A stretch of 64,000 nt of DNA, taken from assembly GCA_022605425.2 (NCBI GenBank), contig JAKIMF020000004.1, positions 617,501 through 681,500 of the forward strand. The letters run 5' to 3'. Of this stretch, positions 44,154-53,659 are shown piece by piece. Under the pieces are notes generated by a model. The model searched no databases, had not been told where the DNA came from, and worked only from the letters and a program-made list of their open reading frames with translations. How positions within the stretch are numbered: the first letter of the stretch is position 1; every line of letters begins with the position of its first letter. The translations under genes and the position numbers were made by a program. Origin of the DNA: Hamiltosporidium tvaerminnensis. Lineage: Eukaryota > Microsporidia > Dubosqiidae.

Positions 44154-45461
44154 ATGAAAAGAAATTTACTAGGCTCAGCTATAGTTTTTATGGTGATGAA
44201 ATTTTCTGAGAGTAGATCAAGCTATAACAGTAATATAGAATATATGACCACAAGGATAATACCATTTTTGCCGCATATAATCATGTGTATGAAAGGATGC
44301 ATGGCGGCGTCGAAGCAACCTGCTGAAATAGCAAATGAACGTGTTGAAAGTCTTTACATAGAGGACAACTATTGTCAAACAAGTATATCTTTCTATGTTT
44401 CTTACTTTATTTTGTATTTCTGTGATGATAGCGCTAAAGAGAAAGAAAGGCGAGATTTAGTCAAGGAGTGTTTGATTAGTAAAATTGATGCATCGGGTAT
44501 TGCTCAACCAAGAAAAGAAGAAATAATCCAGAGATTTGAAAATATATGGAATGCAAGCTCCGTGGATAACCACGAAAGTGATTTCTATTTGGCAATGGAT
44601 TATGTTCTTATAAAAATAGCACTTGAAGCAGAAAAATATATAGTTAATGGAATACTTTCAATCAAGAGTATGTCTGCAGCGTTACTAACTCATTATTTCT
44701 TTAAAGATATAATGACACTAAAACTTATGCTTGCTGAAAAAATGATTGAGATGGCACAAAGTGAGCATCTTTGTCCCTGCATACGCGACCCTAATTTCTT
44801 TGAAAGTACTGCCTTACGTTACACTGATTATATGAGTTTCGAAAAGATGTGTGAGAGATACCTAACTAGTATACCCAGTGTTGACGTGAATGTTTTGATG
44901 CTTTTTTACGATATAGAAGGTGAGTTTTTACACGAAGCCTTGATAAATATGCGGTCTGAAATTAAAGAAAATATTTACCAAGAATTAGCAGAAAAAGATG
45001 TGATGGTAGAATGCTTTGCTGATTTGTTTTTGTCTGATATAAATTTTACAACGACAGAATTGAATCCAGGATCTACATTTCCAAATGAAAAATTAAAGGT
45101 CATTACGAAAGATGCAGGGTCGGAGATTTATAATTTTGTAAGTCCGATTATCTTAGAAATGATTGGTAATATCACTGGTACTCAAGGGTTTAAAAACATT
45201 GTGAGTAGAGCAGTAACTAGTATACAAAAAGAAATGGCTAGTAAAGAATACAAAGAAAATTTAAGCCAGCATTTAAACGACTATCAAGCGGCTTTGAAGG
45301 AACTGGAAAAAACTTTAGAAGATACCGCTGTCGAAAAAATGACACAAGCATTTTCTAAAGCGAATCCTTCTAAAGATGAAATATCAGTCGAGAAAAAAAC
45401 CGAAGATGAAGGACAGGCTACTGGAGAAGAACTTGTAGGTGCAGTTGGAGGACACGAGTGA
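44154..45461 (+). CDS. Hypothetical protein, 435 aa, possibly secreted
   Basis: A complete frame of clearly better codon balance and higher GC than the surrounding desert (codons such as GCG and TCG occur), suggesting good expression. I do not recognise it. With the start at 44154 the product begins MKRNLLGSAIVFMVMKFSES, a basic N-terminus plus a short hydrophobic core that could serve as a signal peptide or anchor. A mostly helical body with scattered Cys follows (MCMKGCM, a LCPC pair). From about residue 355 there is a charged, coiled-coil-prone segment (QKEMASKEYKEN... EKTLEDTAVEKM), and the acidic tail ends in GAVGGHE. If the signal peptide is real it could be a secreted or spore-surface protein. 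A cytosolic microsporidia-specific protein is the alternative. The start-proximal C-run is the only regulatory sign. Confidence 0.75.
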   Translation: MKRNLLGSAIVFMVMKFSESRSSYNSNIEYMTTRIIPFLPHIIMCMKGCMAASKQPAEIANERVESLYIEDNYCQTSISFYVSYFILYFCDDSAKEKERRDLVKECLISKIDASGIAQPRKEEIIQRFENIWNASSVDNHESDFYLAMDYVLIKIALEAEKYIVNGILSIKSMSAALLTHYFFKDIMTLKLMLAEKMIEMAQSEHLCPCIRDPNFFESTALRYTDYMSFEKMCERYLTSIPSVDVNVLMLFYDIEGEFLHEALINMRSEIKENIYQELAEKDVMVECFADLFLSDINFTTTELNPGSTFPNEKLKVITKDAGSEIYNFVSPIILEMIGNITGTQGFKNIVSRAVTSIQKEMASKEYKENLSQHLNDYQAALKELEKTLEDTAVEKMTQAFSKANPSKDEISVEKKTEDEGQATGEELVGAVGGHE

Positions 45462-47280
45462 TGAATATTAAAATACTTTCCGTTATTTTTTGTATATTTA
45501 CTACACTTGTTACCTTATTTCTTTTTAAATCAACACATTTTATATTTTTTTACTCATGGTTTATTCTATTCTAGGGCTACCTGGAAGTTTCGTTTCTAGC
45601 ATTTATCAAAAAATTTTATTTTAAAAAATAAATAAAACGCTTAGAGATCAACATAATTATAGTCTTTCACATGGTTTCTTTTCAAAGCAATTTATTTTTG
45701 AAGTTTTTTGTATTCTCATATGTTACCTAAATATTATAAGAAAAACTATAATGTGAATAAAATTTGCTTCTATCTATAATTTAAATGAACAAATGACTAC
45801 AAGTTTGTTTCCAAAGCGAACGAAATCAATTTAATTAATCAAGTTTTTAAGAACATATGAACTGCAAAATTTGATAAATTTCATGAATGCTTAGATTTAC
45901 TTAAATTTTATGTTTAATATTTAATATTTGTATTAATATTCAGCAGGAATTTGTGTTTTTGCAAAGATCAAATTAATCAATCACAAGAAGTTTTACATTA
46001 ACACAAATTTAACAAAATTGTATGATGTTTTCTATGTCGTATAATCATATAATATTTTTTTTGAATGAAGAAATGAAAGCCGAATGTTTCCCAAAATATA
46101 ACAGCAAAAAAACAAGCAAAATATTTAATTAGTAAGAAAAATATGCATGTTTCTAGATTATTACAGCCAAAATTAGTAGTTTCAAAACCAATTAAACTAA
46201 CATTCAAACAATAAATATAATTTTCCCATATCCAAGGCAATTTTTACCGAGCGAGAAATCGAAAGAAAAATATTTAATTTGTAAATCTTCGATATTATTT
46301 ATAAGAAAGTAACAAAAAAATTAATTTTTAATTTACCAGTGCTTAAATAACGACTGTAAGAGGTTAATACTTTTAAAAACAACCCTTCAATATACCAATA
46401 CCTACCATAAAATGGAGCAAATTTTTGCAATTTAAAGTCAAATAAGATAAACTAAGAAATAAAACTATTAAGATAAGTTTTATTTCTTATAATTTGATCG
46501 GAAAAGGCACATGATCTAATATTATACAATAAAATATTGTATATACATTTCCTGCTTCTTTTATTTCATGTATAAAATTGATTTTAACCATATTCGTTAT
46601 CAAGCGAAGTATTATGTAAAAAATCTTTGATATCATAAAATCTACTCCGAATTAATATTTGACAGAAAACCAAATTAAAATTTTGCCATAACACAAATTA
46701 AACTATCCTTTATTCCCTATTAAGGATCAAACAAGCAGTTTAATAGTTATAAAGTAAAAAAGTTTTTTTACAGGGACTGATAGATGGAGATGAATTAAAA
46801 ATATTTGAGAATTAGCCCGTATGGTTTATAATACGATGAATCAATTTATTGATAATCTTTAAAAATATTTTGTAAGAAAAAAATGTACCTTAGTTGACTT
46901 TAAAAAACGAAACTTTAAAAGAACCATATTAAAATCCGAATAAACTCAGTCGATTAATTAAATTTCAAAAAATTTCTAAGTTTAATTCAGTCTATAATTT
47001 AATTGAAACCTTTTTAAGAACAATTAAAAAGCTTAAATATCAATTATAAAATTTCTATCAATCATCACTAGAAAATAATCGAAATAACTTAAACAAATAA
47101 ATTAACTTTTATTCCTACAAACGAAGAATTTAAACACAAAAAAAACTTTGAAATACAAAAAGAGACCATTATAATAAGAATACAAATATAAAATGAATGT
47201 TTCGTTTATTTACCATTCAATGTTAATTTAATATTTAAATATCAAATATAATACCAATAAATTTATAATTTAATAGTTTA
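45462..47280. other. 1.8-kb intergenic, nothing recognised
   Basis: AT-rich spacer between two forward genes. No supported frame; the 80-codon reverse frame at 45998-46240 has no supporting features. Confidence 0.45.
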
Positions 47281-47294
47281 TTAGATTATAGCAG

Positions 47295-47442
47295 ATTTGG
47301 TAAGCCCATCTCCGCCCACATCTCCACCCACATCCCAATCTACAACTTTATCTTAATAAAATTTCTCTATTATTTTCTATTACATATTTCCAATTCCCAC
47401 CTTCAATTTTTTTTAAAAAATACCTAAAATTTAAATCACCCC
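47295..47442 (+). promoter_or_regulatory. Pyrimidine-rich promoter region ending in a CCCC start motif
   Basis: A C-rich, almost G-free block (CCCATCTCCGCCCACATCTC and following bases) stands out from the A/T background 110-150 nt before the ATG at 47449. It is followed by TTTTATTTTC-type runs and by the terminal CCCC at 47439-47442. A similar polypyrimidine block precedes the NOP2 gene at 59459, so this seems to be the promoter style of the actively expressed genes here. Confidence 0.45.
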
Positions 47443-47448
47443 TTTATT

Positions 47449-48576
47449 ATGCTAAGCGATAAAGATATTGAAGATTTAGAAGAAAAATTTAGTGACTCCT
47501 TTATATTTTCAAAAGAATCCAAATTCAAAAATTCACACATAAACAATAATTATGATAACGACTCATTTTTATTTTCAAAAGAATCCAAATTCAAAGATTC
47601 ACGCATAAACAATAATTATGAGAATGACTCATTGCAACATTTTTATGATTTTAGCAAAATAAAAACAAAAGGTATTTTACAAGAAAAAAATATTTTTAAA
47701 GACAAAACAGCAAAAAAAACAAATACTCACAACACAAATACTTACAATGCAAGTAATTACAATGTAAGTAATCACAATATAAATAGTTATAAAACAGACA
47801 AATACACCCATAATGAGACACCAAGAAAAACAAATAATAATGTAAATAATTATAAAAAATACCGAGAAAATTTAAACGAAGAACCAATATCGTATAAAAA
47901 TATAAATCTCCATAAAAATAATAATTCAGAAGAAAAAGATTCTCAGCTTTATACAAATACATTTACCATATCAAAGAGTATAAAAGAAGATATCAATGAA
48001 GGGTTCAATAATAAGGATTACCAATCAAATAATAAAAATATAGTTGATCAACCCTTGAATTATAAATTAAATAAAGAAAACACAAATGAAAACCACAATA
48101 GTAAAAGTGTTAAAAGCAAAGAACAATTCCGTAAATATTCAAATAAAGAAAACACAAATGAAAACCACAATAGTAAAAGTGTTAAAAACAACTTAACTGA
48201 TTATAAAAACACAGAAAATCTTACCAAATTACAACACGAACTAGACAATCTAAAAGACACACATAAAAGAATGTTACAAATAAAAAGTAAATTATTATAT
48301 TTAATAGATATAGAAGTACAAAAAGTAAAAAAATCGATTATTTTTAAGAAAAATGAAGAAATAAAAAGTATAATTAATAAATACCAATCTATTATTTTAG
48401 AAAAAGATTCTATTATAAACAATCTTAAATTACAAGCGAATGATAAGATTGATATAAATAATAGAGATGATAAAGACGAGTTGGAACTTTATAAAAGAAA
48501 GGTAGAAAAGTATAAAGATGCTTATATAAAGTTAAAAGAAAAGTATAGAAGAGATATTTTGAACAAAATGATGTGA
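47449..48576 (+). CDS. Asn/Lys-rich protein with C-terminal coiled coil, 375 aa
   Basis: Unrecognised. The N-terminal ~250 residues are low-complexity, dominated by N, K, S and Y, with internal duplications. A 22-residue unit (FSKESKFK-S-INNNY-NDS) occurs twice in tandem at about 19-62, and a 15-residue unit (NKENTNENHNSKSVK) occurs twice at about 209-247. Residues ~258-375 form a long, highly charged coiled coil (KLQHELDNLKDTHKRML... KYKDAYIKLKEKYRRD). There is no signal peptide or membrane helix. This shape fits a structural or spindle/nuclear scaffold protein, but no family can be named. The start follows a CCCC motif by six bases and a long pyrimidine-rich leader. Confidence 0.75.
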   Translation: MLSDKDIEDLEEKFSDSFIFSKESKFKNSHINNNYDNDSFLFSKESKFKDSRINNNYENDSLQHFYDFSKIKTKGILQEKNIFKDKTAKKTNTHNTNTYNASNYNVSNHNINSYKTDKYTHNETPRKTNNNVNNYKKYRENLNEEPISYKNINLHKNNNSEEKDSQLYTNTFTISKSIKEDINEGFNNKDYQSNNKNIVDQPLNYKLNKENTNENHNSKSVKSKEQFRKYSNKENTNENHNSKSVKNNLTDYKNTENLTKLQHELDNLKDTHKRMLQIKSKLLYLIDIEVQKVKKSIIFKKNEEIKSIINKYQSIILEKDSIINNLKLQANDKIDINNRDDKDELELYKRKVEKYKDAYIKLKEKYRRDILNKMM

Positions 48577-49979
48577 GATAGGTAAAGTAATTTTATGTAT
48601 TTTTAGGCTGAAGTATATATCATTCTTTGTAATTTTTTGTAATTTTATTAAGTTCTTGGTGGAACGAGGATGTTCAATTAAAAATATGTGTTTTTCATTT
48701 CTTAAGTCATAATCACTAGTTATATATTTTTGTGGGGCTAAAAATATACCAAAATCAGATTGTTTCATCTGAATTCGTATAGAAGAATAGGTCTAAAAGC
48801 CGTGAAACCACTTTAAAAAATGTTTGAATTTTTTTATATAAGAAGATTATAAAGTTTTATTAAACTTATAGGTAATTACAACGTAAAAGCATAAAGATCT
48901 AACGATGTTCAATCTAGTTAGAAAACTTGACGCCCGACAGCTACGAAAAAACAGACACTTTAAAAGAGCAGGGATTAAAGGTTAGTAATTATAGCTGTTA
49001 GTTTTTTATTTCAATGTCTTATTGGCCCTCTTATAAGTCACCGAGATATATATTAGCAAGATGTTTATTTTATAAAAAAAGAAGTGAAAAGCAATTAAGA
49101 AATTTGCAGGTTTTTTGGATGGCATAGGTGGGCTATGATTTGCGATTATACACTTGGAAACGAAAATTGACGAACAAAGAACTACCTATCTTCAGGTAAA
49201 TTGGGTTTACACGACTTTTATATGAAAAGTTTTTTATTTAGTCATTTAAATGATAACTATAGAGCTTTTAAGAGCAGCGTATATGTAAAGCATAGAACGA
49301 TTAGTACCACATAAAATAAAATATATCATTTTTATAAAAAGATTTGATTTTTGTTTTTACGATCAATAAAGGGGGCTTCAAACCCAATAAGATCTCGAAT
49401 TTATTCTTATATATATTTTTTAACGTATTTTTACAAAAAAAATTCGGACATTCTTTTGTTTCAAGATTTCTATATATTTTTCATTATCTCACATTCATTC
49501 CTCCTAAACCAGCAGACACAAAAATAAAAAAGTTTTCTTTCTCAATCAATAGGGATCAACTTAAAAAACCATTTCATACTTTTAAAGTTAAAAATTTCAT
49601 TATTTTTTTGAAGCTTTTATATCAATATTTCAATAAAAATAAATGCTCAAATATTTATATTAGTAGAACCAAATTTATATTGGCTTAATCATGCAGATGT
49701 AGGCAGTTTTAATATATTCCTCATTCTTCCTACATAATCAGATAATTATCAAGAATAGTATTGACAATAAGCCCCGAATGTTTGCATAGCATCCTAAGTG
49801 TACGCTTTTTGTGTCTGTATCGATTTTTTTTTGTTACGACTTTATCTCTAAAGAATCATTTAACCAAGGTCAATCCAATTTTAGTTCATCTTGATTTCTT
49901 TTTACAATTTTGAGCATTCTTAAATGGATTTATAGGCCAATCATTTTTGATTTCGAGTTAAAACAAATTAAAAAAGGAA
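48577..49979. other. Intergenic with two doubtful small frames
   Basis: A 26-codon ATG frame at 48905-48985 encodes a strikingly basic peptide (LDARQLRKNRHFKRAG) and lies in a GC-richer patch. A TTG-started frame at 49344-49688 (114 codons, hydrophobic and Lys-rich) is unrecognised. Neither has a C-run before it. I see no intact gene. Confidence 0.35.
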
Positions 49980-50400
49980 TAGAATACGTAAGTAAGAAAG
50001 AAAATTATTGACTACCATCGAAAATCTTTCTGTTCTTCTCAGATACTGTATTAGTCGCCTAAAAACGGATTCACTTGAATAATAATGCAAATTGCAGGTG
50101 ATCTGATACCCCATGGTATATCCTCTAGATCTTTGTTGGCTATGAGTAGCAAGAAACCTGTTTAAATATAAAACATATTATAAGAGAATTGTTTTTAGGT
50201 ATTATATTTATACGGATTTCACTAATAATCACTGGTTATAGGTAACGGCATATATTGAGATCTGTTTCTGTAAAGCCATCATCTCTTCTACATGCAGCTT
50301 AATATCATCAAGGTACATAAGTCTTCTTTTTCTTCTTCTTTTTGTGAAATTTATTTTTAGCCACTTCTAAAGTCTGTTTTACATATCAATCTTGATATTG
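49980..50400 (-). mobile_element. Possible reverse-transcriptase fragment
   Basis: On the minus strand, bases 50330 down to 50230 read RLMYLDDIKLHVEEMMALQK, which has the form of the catalytic YxDD motif and following helix of non-LTR reverse transcriptases (compare the usual YMDD-KLY). A stop follows soon after and the continuation is not readable with confidence. It lies downstream, in minus-strand order, of the endonuclease remnant at 51-52 kb. It would therefore have to be a separate element, because the reverse transcriptase normally precedes the Cys-His and endonuclease part. Confidence 0.4.
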
Positions 50401-51157
50401 CACCTTGGACTATATATTTTTTCACACATAATTTGCATATATGACTAATCAAGAATATTTCTAAAAGTTTATTTTCAAACTCCTGCTTTATTCAAATTAT
50501 GTGGATGGCTATCGAAAAATTAAAGTTGTCAAACATTACTTTCTATAATTTTTTTTACCAATAATGAAGTCTTTCTAGACATACTAACGCATCAACAATG
50601 TTATAATATGTGTCAATTAGATTAAGAATTCCAAAATATTAATATTTTAATTACTATTTATTTCGTGATCTACGTAATTCTCGATACAAAATAGTTCTAA
50701 AAATATTTTAAAAACTTCCTTCTCTATTCTCATAACTCATATTCTTAGCCTTATGGTTTCCAAATGTTATTGATTTTTATTAAATATAAACTTAGAAAAA
50801 AGGCAATAAAAGAATTGAAGACTTAAATAAATAAAACTATTTATAGGGTGCTTTTCTTAGGATCAGGCATCTATAGCTTTCAATCCTTTATATACTTTAC
50901 AATACTTTTATGATTTACAATACCTTAAATACTTTTAAAATTTAGTGCATAAAAATTGGAGAAAGATGAAAAAAAGTAAAAAATAAAAATTGAACTTCAT
51001 TTGATTACGTTCATATTCAACGCATCCCATTTAATTTTAAACAAAAAAACTTTTAAGACTATAGCAAAAAAAATATAATACCGAACCAATAGATATCTAA
51101 AGATGTATTAAAAGCATAAGAAATGTATAAGAAAAAATAGAAAAATATTCGATAAAT
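50401..51157. other. Spacer, nothing recognised
   Basis: AT-rich DNA between two reverse-strand retroelement fragments, with no readable frame. Confidence 0.4.
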
Positions 51158-52300
51158 TTCTGGGTTAACAAATCTTCTCGCTATTAAATGATTCTTTAAG
51201 ACATTTTAACCACTTCACTGCCTTCCTCTAGAACCGAATCTTCATTTACATTAATTGTCGGATCTTTCACCACAGTGGTCAGGCCATCTAAAATAAGAAG
51301 TTCGAACATTTTTTGTGTTTTCTGTTTTACCACCATCTTCCTCGCTCTACTTGCTTTAAAGGGTGTGCTGGTTGTTTACATATATCAGATCTTTTAATAA
51401 CACACTCTCCCCGATCTCTTCGGTATTTGATCTAGATTCGAATCTTCTTTCTGATCAAAAGAAATTGTTTCTGCTGTCTTCTTAGCACTATCGACTGAAT
51501 CCATGCCTCTATTTTATGAGTATTTATAGTCTTTTCACATAAAACCTATTGTATTTTGTTTCAATACCTCCTACATCATAATATAACAAATTATCTTCAA
51601 ACCAAACACATAATAAGACCTAACAAATTTGCTAAAAAGTCATACTTCCTAAGCTTCTCTGTTTCAACTATTTGAAGAAAGTCTTGGGATGTGATTATCA
51701 CCTCAATGAGGGCTATCCTATTCTGCCTCTTGTCCAAAAATATATATCTTTCCTATTATTCCGAATTTTCACACCAGTTTTATTCTGATTCCCGCTCTTA
51801 TTTCTGCATACTCGTTATTAAGAATTTCATGAACTGAGTGACTCATAATCTGTTTCAAGACTTAAATTTATATATATTTAATAGGAGTAAATTTATCCAT
51901 CGCATTCTTTATTGTGTCGTCTAGTATTGTCATGATCAAGCATTTTTTTACATCTCGTTGCCAAATAGTCTACTGTTTCTCTAGACGCATTGCAGTGTTG
52001 ACACACACCCTCTGCACCCCAGAACACATTTCTATCCAGATATAGAAGAATATTACTTCATCGCGTGATCTTACACTTCCTTTCTTTAACCATCTTGAGG
52101 AGTCATTTACACATTCCAGCTCATTTTTTCTTGCATTATATAACTTTAAATGTAGTTTTAGTTTTTCTCTTTCCTTGTATAAGTTAGCTAGTTGAGCTGA
52201 TTATAATTTCTTCTTTGTGACTTCCTCTTCCAACCCGTATTTTATTTTTAAAAAGTTTTTTATCCTTGCAAGGTGCGTTTTGTTAGGGATATATAAAAAA
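51158..52300 (-). mobile_element. R4-like non-LTR retrotransposon remnant, best-kept copy, reverse strand
   Basis: Reading the minus strand from 52300 downward gives several blocks in order. First is a basic N-terminal stretch, then VCQHCNASRETVDYLATRC followed by a DNTRRHNKECD block near 51920-52010, which is the Cys-His knuckle and RHN motif of non-LTR elements. A SHSVHEILNNEYAEIR-like block and NRIALIEV-ITSQDFLQIVETEKLRKYD near 51660-51760 have the E-x-V core expected of a PD-(D/E)xK endonuclease. A tail beginning (C)VIKRSDICKQPAHPLKQ at about 51370-51400 follows. Stops and frameshifts interrupt it throughout. The 3' boundary near 51158 shares 'TCTGGGTTAA' with the copy at 63.75 kb. It ends only 250 bp from the 3' end of the proteasome gene. 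Confidence 0.6.
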
Positions 52301-52552
52301 TTAAAATCTTTTAGAAAATAACCAAGGGTCTTCTTTCATATTGAAAAATAAATACAAATAAGTTAATTAGAAAACAATAAAACAAAGTACAAATTTCTCA
52401 ACCTAAAAAGTAAAAAAACAAGAAAGAAGAATCTTTATTACCAATACAGAATCCAAATGAGTAGAAATAAATTGTAATACCTTATACAAACACACATGCT
52501 CGAATACATTTTACAAAATACCACCCATCCTCATTCATATATCACCTTTCAA
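52301..52552. other. Short spacer
   Basis: AT-rich spacer between the retroelement and the 3' end of the proteasome gene. A frame at 52496-52693 that overlaps that gene antisense is a shadow. Confidence 0.4.
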
Positions 52553-53263
52553 TTACCGCTCAAATATTACTTCCTCTTCTATAAAAACTACAGAATCCCT
52601 ATTATAAACAATCTTATCTCTCTCCTCTTTCTTACACAATGGAACATAAATGCTCTCTACTGTCTCTCCAATAACCAAAACATCTACTCCTGAACCAGAA
52701 TATAAATCATTATAAACACCCAACCCTATACTTTTGATAGCTAGATCGATTCCTTCTTCTTTACTCATTCCCCTACGATATTGATTTTCTAAATAACCTA
52801 TAGCAGCTAAAGAACCAGAACCCATCGAAGTATACTCGTGTGAAGAAGAAGAGCCATGTGGATGTACATTGAAGAGATAAGATGTATTAGAAGAAGAGTT
52901 ATTAGTATCTCTACCCCCATCATCTCTACTAGCAGATGAATAACTACACACTATTAAACCCGCACCTATCTGTCCTCCGTATGAGTGTAAGTGCTGTGAC
53001 AGTATATTAACACACATACGTATATCACCAGGCATATTATATTTCTTACAAAAAATATTCATTTCTTTTTCACACATACGCACAACATTTTCTATGTCAG
53101 CTGCTGTTCCACAGCCAGCTGCATAGATAGAAGGAGATATTTTGTGTAGTTTTTTACAGTTTTTATCTACAACATATTCTGATGTAGCACGTCTGTCTGA
53201 GGCTATAATTATCCCTTCTTTATATTTTAGTCCTATTATTGTAGTACCTGTTTTTTTAATCAT
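52553..53263 (-). CDS. PUP1: 20S proteasome subunit beta2 (PUP1/PSMB7 type)
   Basis: An N-terminal threonine hydrolase. In the ring of the 20S core this subunit provides the trypsin-like activity. Counting from the outer ATG at 53272, the mature Thr1 is the Thr after Gly9 (KKTG/TTIIG). Asp17 of the mature enzyme is in ASDRRAT and the catalytic Lys is in DKNCKKLH, the beta2 signature; AAGCGTAADIE follows. A Ser/Asn/Gly-rich insertion (SASRDDGGRDTNNSSS) lies in the middle, absent from ordinary family members. The propeptide is only 6-9 residues. Two ATGs compete: 53272 and 53263. The CCCC motif (GGGG on + at 53265-53268) lies between them, so I prefer 53263 (MIKKTG). The gene is divergent from the SANT-domain gene, with 396 bp between the starts. 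Confidence 0.93.
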   Translation of the reverse strand: MIKKTGTTIIGLKYKEGIIIASDRRATSEYVVDKNCKKLHKISPSIYAAGCGTAADIENVVRMCEKEMNIFCKKYNMPGDIRMCVNILSQHLHSYGGQIGAGLIVCSYSSASRDDGGRDTNNSSSNTSYLFNVHPHGSSSSHEYTSMGSGSLAAIGYLENQYRRGMSKEEGIDLAIKSIGLGVYNDLYSGSGVDVLVIGETVESIYVPLCKKEERDKIVYNRDSVVFIEEEVIFER

Positions 53264-53264
53264 A

Positions 53265-53268
53265 GGGG
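53265..53268 (-). promoter_or_regulatory. CCCC motif deciding the beta2 start
   Basis: On the minus strand the order is ATG-ACCCCT-ATG. By analogy with the other genes of the window, the start is the ATG after the C-run (53263), which shortens the propeptide to six residues. Confidence 0.45.
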
Positions 53269-53364
53269 TCATATATTAGAGAGAAATATAATTTACAGAA
53301 ATATATTTTAAGGAGGAAGTAGTGGGTAAGTGACTGAAATTTAAGTGTAGATATATATTCCTTA

Positions 53365-53640
53365 TAAATAAGACCCTTTAATTATATCTTATATAAATCT
53401 TATAAATAACACCCTTTAATTATATCTTGGATATTCCTTATAATTAACACCCTTTAATTATATCTTATATATTCCTTATAAATAAGACCCTTTAATTATA
53501 TCTTATATAAATCTTATAATCAACACCCTTTAATTATATCTTGGATATTCCTTATAAATAACACACTTTAATTATATGTTATATTAATCTTATAATTAAC
53601 ACCCTTTAATATACTACTTATAAACAACTTATAAATACTA
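53365..53640 (+). repeat. 38-bp tandem array in a divergent promoter, built on the CCC-TTTAAT motif
   Basis: About seven units. C-runs at 53374, 53412, 53450, 53488, 53525 and 53602 (the unit at ~53563 is mutated to ACACTTTAAT) give a spacing of 37-39 bp. The consensus is ACCCTTTAATTATATCTT followed by a variable half (ATATAAATC or GGATATTCC) and TTATAAATAA. Units 1 and 4, and 2 and 5, are most alike, suggesting a three-unit higher order. The real start of the SANT gene has the same core, ACCCCTTTAATG at 53651-53662, so the array multiplies an initiator-like sequence between the two divergent genes. Confidence 0.8.
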
Positions 53641-53659
53641 CTTATAAATAACCCCTTTA

